A DNA stretch of 51,180 nucleotides from Bacillota bacterium (GTDB lineage Bacteria; Bacillota; Clostridia; Peptostreptococcales; Anaerovoracaceae), in NCBI GenBank assembly GCA_022790955.1, contig JAAVYD010000062.1:1-51180 (forward strand), written 5' to 3'. Within the stretch, counting starts at the first letter, position 1, and every line of letters starts with the position of its first letter. The notes under the pieces are model-generated. The model had not been told where the DNA came from and did not search any database. It saw only the letters and a program-made list of their open reading frames with translations. This document shows positions 18,045 through 26,651 of the stretch, piece after piece. Both the position numbers and the translations under genes were made by a program.

Positions 18045-20060
18045 ATGGTCGTGATAAGAAAGAAATCAGATTCCCGCAGCCGGGAAATCAGACGAAGTCT
18101 TAATGGAAGGATATTAAAAAACACAACGCTTAATATATTAATATTGGTTATTATATGTTGTGTGATAATGGCGTTTTCAATGCAATCGTTGGCAAATAAT
18201 ATACTGCTGGATAGTCTGCAGCCTATGGCAAGGCAATCTGCCAAGACTGTAGAAGCAAATATACATATGTTGGCAGATAGAATGATGACGATAGCCGGTG
18301 ATCCTCGTATGAGTGCTGAAAACGGCGGATTTGATAACGCGGCTATAAGGGCAAACCGCCAGGAAGTTCTGACAGAAGCTGCAGAGATTTACGAACTGCA
18401 CACGATAGCTCTGTACAGTCTTGAGGGTGAAATGATTCAGGGAACAGGCGACGCGCCTCGTAGTTTAAGCAATAAATTTTTTGAACTCCTGAAGGAAACA
18501 GATAATTTGACTACCGATTCATCTACGATATTTCAGAATAAACTGGGCATTACCATGGGAATGCCGGTTAAAGAAAACGAACAAACGATATTATATTTAG
18601 TAGGCGTTTATAAATATGATACGTTGAATGATGTTATAAGCGGTATGAATCTTGGTAAAAACGGTATTGCGTATATGGTAGATCAGGAAGGCGTAATTGT
18701 CGGTCATGGAGATGAGTCGCTTATTATGTCAAAAAATACATTAGCAGATATTATTGGCGGTAAAAAAGACGCTTTAAGTAGTGTTACAACGGGCGAAACA
18801 GGCGCTGCAGAATTTTCTGTGTCAGGGAACAATATACTTGCAGCGTTTTCTCCTGTAAGAGGAACTCACTGGTCCCTTGTCATTCAGATTCCGAAGTCAG
18901 ATTACAATCATTTAATCAATGCGGCTATGATGGTAGATATATTAGCGACGGCAGCGGTATTAGTGATTTCTATTCTGGTTGTTCTGCGTTTGTCACGGTC
19001 AATCTCAGGTCCGGTTAAAAATGTAACGAACAGAATGATAGCGCTTTCAGATGGAGATCTTCATACAGAAGTCGTTCCTGTTCATTCAGGAGATGAATTG
19101 GAAATTCTTACTCAAACGCTGGATTCTACGGTTGAAAGCGTAAACAGATACATATCCGATATTCAGCATGTGCTGACGCAGATAGCCAGGGGCAATCTGC
19201 GCATAGAATCTCAGGTAGATTATAAGGGAGATTTTGCACTGATCAGGCAAAGTCTGAGAACGATTATTCAATCTATGAATGAAACTATTGTAGGCTTCCG
19301 TGCTGCAGCTTCCAGGCTTGCCGATATGTCCGATGAACTTAACGAGCAGTCTGGTCAGCTTCATCATGCGTCGCTTGAGCAGAATCAGTCTGCAGAGGCT
19401 CTGGTAGATGCTGTATCTAATGTAAAAGAGCGTTTGTTTAGTGTTAATGAAAGCAGCGGTCAGACCCGTTCTAAAACGGAGGAAATCGCGCTGCGCATTC
19501 ATGAAGCAAATGCCCAAATGGAGGCTCTTTCGAGCGGTATGGACGATATAAGTTCTAATGTCCAGGAAATTACAACTATTGCAAAGGCTATTGAAGATAT
19601 AGCTTTCCAGACGGGAATTCTTGCTATTAACGCTTCTGTGGAAGCGGCGCGCGCGGGAAACGCCGGTAAAGGATTTGCAGTGGTAGCCGATCAAGTCAAG
19701 CAGCTTGCTTTGCAGAGTTCTGAAGCAGCTAAGAGCGCTACGAATATGGTAAGCAATACGAGAGCTATTATACAGAATGGCGTAGAGTTGACTGCGGATA
19801 CCGCCGGTTCTCTTAAATCAATATCTGATGTTTCCGATCAGATAAGCGAGATTTCAGATCAATTAGTGACAGCGGTGAAAGGTCAGGAGAAGGCGCTTAA
19901 TATAATGGAAGAACGTATAGATGTTATTTCTGCTATAGCCGATAGAAATTTACAAAATGCAAGCGGTACAGAGCAGTCCAGCGGAATGTTGGCAAAAGAA
20001 GCGGAGGCTCTTAAATCACAGGTTAGAAAGTTTGTTTTAAAGGAGGATCAGGGTATATGA
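18045..20060 (+). CDS. Methyl-accepting chemotaxis protein
   Basis: Membrane chemoreceptor of 671 aa. TM1 is about residues 28-50, then an extracellular ~240 aa dCache-like sensor (with GMNLGKNGIAYMVDQEGVIV, typical of dCache domains), and TM2 about 290-312. HAMP is about 313-380, with a second HAMP-like stretch (QIARGNLRIESQVDYKGDF), then the signalling domain. The CheA/CheW-contact hairpin tip is conserved as IAFQTGILAINASVEAARAG, followed by GKGFAVVADQVKQLA. ATG 18045 follows GGAGAAGGAG. Its last codons overlap the next gene by 4 bases (ATGA), so the lipoprotein is translationally coupled to it. The ligand is unknown. Confidence 0.93.
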   Translation: MVVIRKKSDSRSREIRRSLNGRILKNTTLNILILVIICCVIMAFSMQSLANNILLDSLQPMARQSAKTVEANIHMLADRMMTIAGDPRMSAENGGFDNAAIRANRQEVLTEAAEIYELHTIALYSLEGEMIQGTGDAPRSLSNKFFELLKETDNLTTDSSTIFQNKLGITMGMPVKENEQTILYLVGVYKYDTLNDVISGMNLGKNGIAYMVDQEGVIVGHGDESLIMSKNTLADIIGGKKDALSSVTTGETGAAEFSVSGNNILAAFSPVRGTHWSLVIQIPKSDYNHLINAAMMVDILATAAVLVISILVVLRLSRSISGPVKNVTNRMIALSDGDLHTEVVPVHSGDELEILTQTLDSTVESVNRYISDIQHVLTQIARGNLRIESQVDYKGDFALIRQSLRTIIQSMNETIVGFRAAASRLADMSDELNEQSGQLHHASLEQNQSAEALVDAVSNVKERLFSVNESSGQTRSKTEEIALRIHEANAQMEALSSGMDDISSNVQEITTIAKAIEDIAFQTGILAINASVEAARAGNAGKGFAVVADQVKQLALQSSEAAKSATNMVSNTRAIIQNGVELTADTAGSLKSISDVSDQISEISDQLVTAVKGQEKALNIMEERIDVISAIADRNLQNASGTEQSSGMLAKEAEALKSQVRKFVLKEDQGI

Positions 20061-20497
20061 AACGAATACTGAGCGGAGCATTGATATTAGTATTAATGAT
20101 AATTTTGACGGCTTGCGGTGATAAGAATGAGCTTCATGACGGTTATTATACGGCACAGGCCGCCGAGTTTAATTTCGGCTGGAAAGAATACATTACGATT
20201 ATGGTTAAAGGCGGAAGTATTGTTTCTGTGGAGTATAATGCAGAGAATGCCAGTGGTTTTATTAAAAGCTGGGATAACGCTTATATGCAGACGATGCTTC
20301 ATACAAACGGAACTTATCCTAACGAATATACCCGTTATTATGCGAGTCAGCTCTTGGAAGGTCAGGGAGAAGGGGAGATTGATGCTTTAACAGGAGCAAG
20401 TTCGTCTTACAGTTCTTTTCAGAAACTTTCGGAAGCTGTCGTGGAACAGGCGCGCAGAAATGATTCGAGTATTGCTTTAGTCGATACATCTCACTAA
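20057..20497 (+). CDS. Lipoprotein with FMN-binding-like domain
   Basis: A 146 aa exported lipoprotein. Signal sequence with a hydrophobic stretch at residues 5-19 and lipobox L-T-A-C20. The mature part resembles the small FMN-binding domain of RnfG/NqrC and NosR-type proteins: DGYYTAQAAEF, a central G-F-I-K-S-W, then D109-A-L-T-G-A-S115-S-S117. This matches the flavinylation motif D-x-x-[ST]-G-A-[ST]-x-[ST], with Ser where Thr is usual. Covalent FMN attachment outside the membrane is therefore possible but not certain. It overlaps the chemoreceptor gene by 4 bases, suggesting that both proteins act together. No apbE (flavin transferase) is in the window. Confidence 0.7.
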   Translation: MKRILSGALILVLMIILTACGDKNELHDGYYTAQAAEFNFGWKEYITIMVKGGSIVSVEYNAENASGFIKSWDNAYMQTMLHTNGTYPNEYTRYYASQLLEGQGEGEIDALTGASSSYSSFQKLSEAVVEQARRNDSSIALVDTSH

Positions 20498-20530
20498 AAG
20501 AGAATACAATACATAAGAAGTAATAATTAA

Positions 20531-20567
20531 ATGCCGGGCATATTGTAATGTGTCCGGCATTTGTTTT
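20531..20567 (+). terminator. Terminator of the chemoreceptor-lipoprotein operon
   Basis: ATGCCGG (20531-20537) pairs with CCGGCAT (20554-20560), with partial inner pairing, then TTGTTTT. The group II intron relic begins 3 bases further on. Confidence 0.85.
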
Positions 20568-20569
20568 AT

Positions 20570-20706
20570 GTTCGCCCGACAAGCGCGCGTTCTAATGGGT
20601 GAAAGTCTTTAATTTGCTTAACAGTGGGAAGGATATAACTCTAATGGCAAGGTCGTTGCAGGCGGCTGTAAATCTGAAGTAAGTAGGCGGTAAATCTCTG
20701 GTATTT
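20570..20706 (+). mobile_element. Truncated group II intron 5' end (domain I relic, class C-like)
   Basis: The segment follows the order of conserved domain I elements seen in class C introns such as that of Oceanobacillus: GTTCGCCCGAC (degraded GTGYGCCCGGC 5' end), TCTAATGGGTGAAAGTC, AACAGTG, TGGCAAGGTCGT, AATCTGAAGTAAG, then GGCGGTAAATCTCTGGT. No domain V and no reverse transcriptase frame follow. The 5' end abuts a terminator stem-loop, the target preferred by class C introns. The remaining 20707-21079 is AT-rich and appears non-coding. Confidence 0.75.
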
Positions 20707-21079
20707 AGAAATATTAAAAAGATAGTTTATTGTTAGTAAAACATACATATCTTGTTCTTTGTCTTATGAAAACTTTTCTTTTTGGAATGCATAATCATTG
20801 GTGTTATTATTTGCTTTTTGTAAGTACATGTATTACATCATTAATGCAATTTTTGGTCTTGATACGAGCTCCTAAAGATAGTTACAGATATTTATCTGAG
20901 TTCTGTTTTTTAAACAATATATGCCGTAATAAAGGTTCTTCAAAACTGTATACGGTATTTTTTATTACAACATTGATCGTAGTTATTAAACAGTCTGACG
21001 CACTATATGAGAGGACGATTTTTAAGTACATATTATTCGATTGTATATGAATAAACGGGAATAAAAATTATCGGCCAAA

Positions 21080-21132
21080 TTAAAAATCGCCTGACATGTT
21101 GAAAACACTGCATTATCAACAATATCAGACGA
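21080..21132 (-). terminator. Terminator of tRNA-Pro
   Basis: Read on the minus strand, TCGTCTGATATTGTTGA pairs with TCAACATGTCAGGCGA with one or two mismatches, followed by TTTTTAATTT. It lies just after the tRNA gene. Confidence 0.75.
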
Positions 21133-21144
21133 CGTTTTGAAATC

Positions 21145-21221
21145 TGGTCGAGGTGACAGGATTCGAACCTGCGGCCTTTGCGTCCCGAACGCAACGCTCT
21201 ACCAAGCTGAGCCACACCTCG
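21145..21221 (-). tRNA. tRNA-Pro, anticodon CGG
   Basis: On the minus strand the acceptor arms CGAGGTG / CACCTCG pair perfectly. The D-arm is GCTC / GAGC, and the anticodon stem TTGCG / CGCAA encloses the loop TTCGGGA with anticodon CGG. The T-arm is GCAGG-TTCGAAT-CCTGT, and CCA is encoded at the 3' end. It should read CCG proline codons. Confidence 0.95.
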
Positions 21222-21487
21222 AAGTAGTATTACTTACGATTAAATATTATAAAAAATATTTTATTCGATGTCAATAAAGATTTTTGTAAAATAAATATAT
21301 TCTTATATAAAATAATAAATTAATATTAAATAGTTATGATTATGGGATTTATTTTGAATATGAATAATAGATAAATTTATATATATAGTTGAAAAGTGTT
21401 TACATCTTGAACAATTCTGAAAAAATTGTGTATTACCGTAAAAAACGAAAATAATTTTGTGTAAAACTTAGTTTAAGAAAAAATATG
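21222..21487. other. AT-rich spacer upstream of the symporter promoter
   Basis: It should hold the tRNA-Pro promoter on the minus strand. No open frame, repeat or RNA structure is recognised. Confidence 0.4.
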
Positions 21488-21516
21488 TTGACATTGTGTA
21501 AGTTTTATATGATAAT
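21488..21516 (+). promoter_or_regulatory. Sigma-A promoter of the symporter gene
   Basis: TTGACA, 17 bases, GATAAT. It predicts a leader of about 220 bases before ATG 21745. I looked for a glycine riboswitch in that leader and did not see one. Confidence 0.65.
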
Positions 21517-21744
21517 ATATACGATTACGATATTGTATGTAAAACAGGGAAAGTAAATTTTTAAAATAAAATATGTTAAATACTAATATGTTTTTACTTT
21601 TTAGAATTTAGGATTTTATTTTACGAATTTGCTCGGTTTTTGCTATATGCGTGTTTTAGTAAATTACTCAGATAAAGTTCTCCTGTTTTTCAATATTGTC
21701 GATCTGGATTTATAATCTGCAGATTTTTAAAGGAGAGAAATTTT

Positions 21745-23133
21745 ATGGAAACATTTGCGAAGTTGATTAAAGACATTGATGATGTCGTATGGGGAATACC
21801 TATGATCGTCATCCTTTTCGGAACGCACCTTTTTATGACGTTTCGTACGGGTATAATTCAGCGTCATCTTTTTAAAGGTATTAAACTTTCAGTTACTCAG
21901 GATGGAGAAGGCGAAGGTGAAATATCGCAGTTCGGGGCGCTTACGACAGCGCTGGCTGCGACAATAGGTACAGGTAATATCGTTGGGGTTGCTACGGCTA
22001 TTATTTCTGGAGGTCCAGGAGCTGTTTTATGGATGTGGCTGATAGGCGTATTTGGTATGTCTACAAAATACAGCGAAACGCTGATGTCGCTTAAATATAG
22101 AGTTCAATCGAAAGACGGCAGAATGCTCGGCGGAGCTATGTACGCACTGGAAAGAGGGTTAGGTCAGAAGTGGCTGGCTGTTTTATTCGCTGTATTCGCA
22201 GCTTTTGCAGCATTCGGAATCGGCTGCATGACCCAGTCAAATTCCATAGCTGAAGCGTTTAGCTCAAATTATAATATCCCGCCGTGGATTATGGGCGTGC
22301 TTGTGTCTGCGCTTGTGGCGATAGTAATACTTGGAGGGGTTAAATCCATCGCAAAAGTGTGTGAGAAGTTAGTTCCGTTTATGGCAATATTTTATGTATT
22401 AGGCTGTCTGATAATTTTGATAATGAACGCTGCTTATATATTACCGGCATTAAAACTGATAATAACGTCCGCGTTTTCTCCGCAGGCAGGTTTTGGAGGT
22501 GCGACAGGGTTTGCCGTTTCCAAGGCTATCCGTTTCGGATGCGCAAGAGGGCTCTTTTCTAATGAATCAGGTTTGGGTTCCGCTCCGCTGGTAGCCGCTG
22601 CTGCAAAGACTAAAAATCCTGTAAGACAGTCGCTCGTATCAATGACGGGTACTTTCTGGGATACAGTAGTAATTTGTCTGCTTACAGGTCTTACCCTTGT
22701 AAGTTCAGTTTTAAAGAATCCTGAAGTAGCTCAAGCTATGACGAATAACAACGTACTTACATTTGCAGTATTCGCTCAGATTCCTACCATAGGAAGACCG
22801 CTTATTACGATAGCATTATCGCTGTTTGCATTTTCGACTATTTTAGGCTGGTCTTATTATGGAGAAAGAGCTGCAGAATATCTTGTAGGTCCGAGGATTA
22901 TTAAATTATATAAGTTATTATTTGTAATCTTTACTTTCGTGGGCACTGTAACGGCTTTAGACGTAGTATGGAATATCGCCGATATATTAAATGGTCTTAT
23001 GGTAGTTCCTAACGTAATAGGAATAGTATTGTTGAGTGGAGTTATAGTAAAAGAAAGCAAAAAATTCATCAATGATCTTGACGCTAAATCTGATGATGAT
23101 ATTCCGGTAGTTGAAACTAAAAATAGTAAGTAG
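21745..23133 (+). CDS. Alanine/glycine:cation symporter (AGCS family)
   Basis: A 462 aa integral membrane protein importing alanine or glycine with Na+ (or H+). Family signatures: FGALTTALAATIGTGNIVGV with the substrate-pocket GTGNI segment, GGPGAVLWMWLIGVFGMSTKY, and FSNESGLGSAPLVAAAAKT. About 10-11 hydrophobic segments are visible between residues 15 and 440, and the tail is hydrophilic. AAGGAGAG lies 8 bases before ATG 21745. It is a single gene with its own promoter and a terminator at 23242. The choice between alanine and glycine is not readable from the sequence. Confidence 0.93.
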   Translation: METFAKLIKDIDDVVWGIPMIVILFGTHLFMTFRTGIIQRHLFKGIKLSVTQDGEGEGEISQFGALTTALAATIGTGNIVGVATAIISGGPGAVLWMWLIGVFGMSTKYSETLMSLKYRVQSKDGRMLGGAMYALERGLGQKWLAVLFAVFAAFAAFGIGCMTQSNSIAEAFSSNYNIPPWIMGVLVSALVAIVILGGVKSIAKVCEKLVPFMAIFYVLGCLIILIMNAAYILPALKLIITSAFSPQAGFGGATGFAVSKAIRFGCARGLFSNESGLGSAPLVAAAAKTKNPVRQSLVSMTGTFWDTVVICLLTGLTLVSSVLKNPEVAQAMTNNNVLTFAVFAQIPTIGRPLITIALSLFAFSTILGWSYYGERAAEYLVGPRIIKLYKLLFVIFTFVGTVTALDVVWNIADILNGLMVVPNVIGIVLLSGVIVKESKKFINDLDAKSDDDIPVVETKNSK

Positions 23134-23241
23134 AATATATTTGTCTTATTGCAAAAAAACGCCGGAAAGTTCGGATAAGATAATAAAAGATGAAATTAAA
23201 TAATAAAGTATTTTAAAGTCAAATTAGGAATAGAATATTAA

Positions 23242-23275
23242 AACGGTATCTCTGTGTAAAGAGATATCGTTTTTG
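23242..23275 (+). terminator. Terminator of the symporter gene
   Basis: AACGGTATCTCT (23242-23253) pairs with AGAGATATCGTT (23260-23271), one G-T pair, followed by TTT. Confidence 0.8.
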
Positions 23276-23308
23276 ATTACATTTTATTTAAAAGCGAGAA
23301 ATAAACCT

Positions 23309-23337
23309 TTACTGTCCGTCATAAAATAGGGTATAAT
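23309..23337 (+). promoter_or_regulatory. Putative sigma-A promoter of cheY-cheC
   Basis: TTACTG, 17 bases, TATAAT. The -10 is perfect, the -35 weak. It lies about 160 bases before cheY. No sigma-D consensus is apparent. Confidence 0.45.
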
Positions 23338-23494
23338 AGAAAAACAGAAAAGCGATCTTATATAAAATATTATTAAAATGCAGATATGTTTAACAAAGGT
23401 GTATTACATGTTTGCATTTTATGTCGACATTATATATAAGAGTTTATATTTTAGATAATTCACTTGGTAATAACGTTAGGAAAAGGGAAGTTAT

Positions 23495-23854
23495 ATGGCA
23501 AAGATATTACTTGCTGATGATGCAGCATTCATGAGAATGACAATTAAAAACGCTCTTGCGAAAGAAGGGTACGAAGATGTACTCGAAGCTGAAGACGGCG
23601 CTATGGCAGTAGAAATGTACGCTGAACATAAGCCGGATTTAGTATTTATGGATATTACGATGCCTAATATGGATGGTCTTGAAGCTCTTAAGGCTATTAA
23701 AGGAGCTGATCCGCAGGCTAAGATTATAATGTGTTCTGCTATGGGTCAGGAATCTATGGTAATAGAGGCCGTTAAGAGCGGAGCGCAGGATTTTATAGTA
23801 AAACCGTTTAAGCCGGAAAGAATAATTAAAGCCGTAAAAGATATGGGACTTTAA
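23495..23854 (+). CDS. cheY: Chemotaxis response regulator CheY
   Basis: A single receiver domain of 119 aa that carries the phosphoryl signal from CheA to the flagellar switch. Acidic pocket D8-D9, phospho-acceptor D53 in FMDITMP, switch Ser81 in MCSAMGQESM, and Lys103 in FIVKPF are all intact. The sequence is close to the B. subtilis CheY pattern (DDAAFMRM, IIMCSAMGQ, KDFIVKPF-like end). It is followed 14 bases later by cheC, its likely phosphatase, in the same operon. No cheA, cheW or flagellar genes are in the window. Confidence 0.93.
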   Translation: MAKILLADDAAFMRMTIKNALAKEGYEDVLEAEDGAMAVEMYAEHKPDLVFMDITMPNMDGLEALKAIKGADPQAKIIMCSAMGQESMVIEAVKSGAQDFIVKPFKPERIIKAVKDMGL

Positions 23855-23868
23855 GGAGTGTTTAACAG

Positions 23869-24486
23869 ATGGTAAATACTGAGGATTTTCTGTCTGCTCA
23901 TCATGAAGACATTATTGGTGAAGTTTTTAATATGTGTTTGGGTTCTTCAACTATGGCTATGCATACCATGTTGGGAAAAACGGTAAACATTACTACACCA
24001 GATGTTTCAGTTATAAGAAAGGACGATTTTCATCTTCCGATGAAAGGTCCGGCAATGGCGGTTGAAATTCATTATGTAGAAGGATTACAGGGAAGAAATC
24101 TTCTGATTATGGAAAAAGAAGATATTCGCAAGATTCTTGAAATAATGATGATGACGGAGTTTGATTCCGAGAATTTTGAAGTAGATGAAATCGGTGAAAG
24201 TGCGATTTGTGAACTCATGAATCAGATGATGGGAATGGCTTCAACATCAATGTCGCGTTTTTTAGAAATGACAGTAAATATTTCGATTCCGGAAACGTAT
24301 AGGGTTCGAGATGAAGAGTCATTTAAGCAGCATTATTTTAGTGAAGATGATGTGCTGCTGATAGTTGGTTTTGATATAACAATAGAAGAAACATTGCAAA
24401 GTAAGTTTTATAATATTATGTCGTTTTCTTTTGCAAAAGATCTATTGGCTTTTATTGAAGCAGTTCAGAAAAAACATGAAGATTAA
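23869..24486 (+). CDS. cheC: CheY-P phosphatase CheC
   Basis: A 205 aa cytoplasmic CheC/FliY/CheX-family protein that dephosphorylates CheY-P. The active-site signature [DS]-x3-E-x2-N-x22-P appears twice with exact spacing: D14-E18-N21-P44 and S111-E115-N118-P141. Both catalytic halves are therefore intact, as in true CheC. Length matches CheC (about 205-210 aa). It lacks the N-terminal CheY-binding peptide and C-terminal SpoA domain of FliY. The pairing with cheY in one short operon supports the role. No CheD, the usual CheC partner, is nearby. A strong terminator follows. Confidence 0.88.
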   Translation: MVNTEDFLSAHHEDIIGEVFNMCLGSSTMAMHTMLGKTVNITTPDVSVIRKDDFHLPMKGPAMAVEIHYVEGLQGRNLLIMEKEDIRKILEIMMMTEFDSENFEVDEIGESAICELMNQMMGMASTSMSRFLEMTVNISIPETYRVRDEESFKQHYFSEDDVLLIVGFDITIEETLQSKFYNIMSFSFAKDLLAFIEAVQKKHED

Positions 24487-24491
24487 TGAGT

Positions 24492-24520
24492 AGGCGATTC
24501 TAGGGAATCGCCTTATTTTT
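24492..24520 (+). terminator. Terminator of cheY-cheC
   Basis: AGGCGATTC (24492-24500) pairs with GAATCGCCT (24505-24513), short loop, followed by TATTTTT. Confidence 0.9.
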
Positions 24521-24575
24521 AGGTAAAGATCCGCAAATGTGCGCAGAGCGCTGTATATAATTGGGAGCAGAATAA

Positions 24576-25970
24576 ATGAAAAAATACGATATAATTATTA
24601 TTGGAGCTGGAGCAGGCGGTGTATTCATGTCGTACGAACTGGCGCAGCTCGATTGTAATCTGAATGTATTGATGCTGGAAAAGGGAGCGCCTCTGGAAAA
24701 GCGGATATGTCCTATAACCGCCGGAAAGGTTAAAGATTGTATAAAATGCAATCCGTGTCAGATTATGAACGGCTATGGCGGTGCAGGCACTTTATCCGAT
24801 GGTAAGTATAATATTACAACTGAATTCGGAGGAAATCTGCACAGATATATAGGTGAAGCCAAGGCTATGGAGCTTATGGAATATGTAGACAGGGTACTCT
24901 GCGGTTACGGCGGAGCGGAAGCGAAGCTGTATTCAACAAAAGATTCTGATCTAAAGACCATAGCGCTTAAAAATAACCTGCATCTTTTAGATGCAAAGGT
25001 GCGTCATCTGGGAACTGACAGAAATAAAAAGATTCTCGGTGAGATTTTTAATTTTATAAAGGATAAAATAGATATAAAGTTTTACACCGATGTTGAAACC
25101 ATAGACAAAACGGAAGACGGATTTGAGGTCAGAACAGTAAAGGGCGATGTGTATGCTTGTCAGGATGTTGTGCTGGCTTCAGGCAGATCGGGTTCTAAGT
25201 GGATGTCTGAAATTTGCGCTAAGTTTAATGTGAAGAATAAGAGCGATCAGGTGGATATCGGAGTAAGGGTTGAAATACCTGCTGAGATTTTCAAGCATAT
25301 TACAGATCAGGTTTATGAAAGTAAAATCGTATATAAGACAGATAAGTATAACGATCAGGTGCGTACTTTTTGTATGAATCCATATGGAGAAGTGGTAGCG
25401 GAAAATACGAACGGTATTGTTACCGTAAATGGGCACAGTTACGCTGATCCAGCATTGCATACTCAGAATACAAATTTTGCACTGTTGGTAGCAAGTCATT
25501 TTACAGAGCCGTTTAACGATAGCAATGAGTATGGCGAGTCTATCGCTCGTCTTAGCAATATGCTCGGCGGAGGCGTGCTGCTTCAGCGTTTCGGGGATCT
25601 GGTAAAAGGGCGCAGAAGTACGGAGCACCGTATGGAAAAGTGTTTTACACGTCCGACTTTAAGGGCTACGCCCGGAGATCTCAGTTTGGTAATTCCAAAA
25701 CGCCAGCTCGACGATATAATAGAAATGATATATGCGCTGGATAAGATAGCGCCGGGAATGGCAAACGAGGATACGCTGCTTTACGGTGTAGAGGTTAAAT
25801 TTTATAATTCAAAAATAGCTGTGGATGAAAATATGCAGACGGTAGTAGAAGGTATGTATGCTATCGGTGATGGCACTGGGGTCACGCATTCTCTGTCACA
25901 GGCTTCGGCAAGCGGAGTTTTAGTGGCGAGAGTGCTTTCAGAAAAGTACAGAGGCATGTCGCATAATTAA
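24576..25970 (+). CDS. FAD-dependent dehydrogenase (COG2509-like)
   Basis: A 464 aa flavoprotein. The N-terminal dinucleotide-binding motif IIIGAGAGGVFMSYEL is followed by LEKG. A second FAD contact near the C-terminus reads MYAIGDGTGVTHSLSQASASG. A four-Cys segment, C-P-x9-C-x2-C-x2-C near residues 44-60 (CPITAGKVKDCIKCNPC), is typical of this uncharacterised dehydrogenase family and could be redox active or bind a cluster. No transmembrane segment. The gene has GGGAGC before the ATG, lies directly behind the cheC terminator and ends at its own terminator. The substrate is unknown. Confidence 0.8.
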   Translation: MKKYDIIIIGAGAGGVFMSYELAQLDCNLNVLMLEKGAPLEKRICPITAGKVKDCIKCNPCQIMNGYGGAGTLSDGKYNITTEFGGNLHRYIGEAKAMELMEYVDRVLCGYGGAEAKLYSTKDSDLKTIALKNNLHLLDAKVRHLGTDRNKKILGEIFNFIKDKIDIKFYTDVETIDKTEDGFEVRTVKGDVYACQDVVLASGRSGSKWMSEICAKFNVKNKSDQVDIGVRVEIPAEIFKHITDQVYESKIVYKTDKYNDQVRTFCMNPYGEVVAENTNGIVTVNGHSYADPALHTQNTNFALLVASHFTEPFNDSNEYGESIARLSNMLGGGVLLQRFGDLVKGRRSTEHRMEKCFTRPTLRATPGDLSLVIPKRQLDDIIEMIYALDKIAPGMANEDTLLYGVEVKFYNSKIAVDENMQTVVEGMYAIGDGTGVTHSLSQASASGVLVARVLSEKYRGMSHN

Positions 25971-26049
25971 AATTTATAAATATTTTATATTTTGATATCC
26001 ATATAGTTTTCAAAATGAGAATTAATATATTAAAATTATTATTTTGCTT

Positions 26050-26085
26050 AAATGCCGCCTTTGTAGGCGGCATTTGGTATTTTTA
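26050..26085 (+). terminator. Terminator of the FAD dehydrogenase gene
   Basis: AAATGCCGCCT (26050-26060) pairs perfectly with AGGCGGCATTT (26065-26075), followed by GGTATTTTT. Confidence 0.9.
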
Positions 26086-26153
26086 AAACGGGCTTATTTG
26101 TTTTTATTGATCTTTTGGCATTTTTGTTGAAAAGCAGAAAAGTCTGCTGGAAT

Positions 26154-26651
26154 TTAAGGTCTTGCACATTCAGCATCTCTGCCCTGAAGTATATCTATAC
26201 CATGTTTTATAGATGGAAGAAGCGGAGCTAAAACTTCTTCTATTGCTTTGGGGCTTCCGGGCAGGTTTATGATAAGAGTATTTCCGCGGATTCCCGCTTC
26301 AGCTCGCGATAGCATGGCTCTCAGCGTTATCTTCATGCTTATGCTTCTCATAGCCTCAGGGATTCCGGGAGTGCGGCGTTCTATAACGGAAAGAGTAGCT
26401 TCTGGAGTGACATCTCGTTTAGAAAAACCGGTGCCGCCTGTAGTAACGATTAAATCTATGCCGTCCACGTCTGCCATTTGTATCATGGATTCGGCGAGCG
26501 TATCTTTTTCATCAGGCACTATAATATATTTTTCTGTTTTAAAATCATCAGAGAATTTTTCTATTATCGAACGGATAGCAGGACCGCCTTTGTCCTCACG
26601 CAGACCTGCAGAGCCTTTGTCGCTGGATGTTATAATTCCAACACTGTACAT
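26154..26651 (-). CDS. MoaB/Mog family molybdenum-cofactor protein
   Basis: A 165 aa MoCF-fold protein; relatives adenylylate molybdopterin before molybdenum insertion. The family motifs are VTTGGTGFSKRDVTPEAT and IINLPGSPKAIEE, with the conserved Ser-Asp-Lys-Gly start (SSDKGSAGLREDKGG). The start ATG has AGGAGGATAAA just upstream on the minus strand. No other cofactor gene (moaA, moaC, moeA, mobA) is adjacent, so its pathway partners must lie elsewhere. It is convergent with the FAD dehydrogenase gene. Confidence 0.88.
   Translation of the reverse strand: MYSVGIITSSDKGSAGLREDKGGPAIRSIIEKFSDDFKTEKYIIVPDEKDTLAESMIQMADVDGIDLIVTTGGTGFSKRDVTPEATLSVIERRTPGIPEAMRSISMKITLRAMLSRAEAGIRGNTLIINLPGSPKAIEEVLAPLLPSIKHGIDILQGRDAECARP

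Noticed and set aside
20730..21050. 106-codon open frame after the group II intron relic
   Set aside because: TTG start without a Shine-Dalgarno, AT-rich low-complexity translation, no recognisable domain and no similarity to a reverse transcriptase; probably chance.
21033..21215. Open frame on the minus strand starting MAQLGRALRSG
   Set aside because: This is the usual false frame through a tRNA gene; the tRNA-Pro explains it.
21523..21744. Glycine riboswitch in front of the AGCS symporter
   Set aside because: No tandem aptamer cores or typical GGAGAG-like conserved blocks are visible in the leader.
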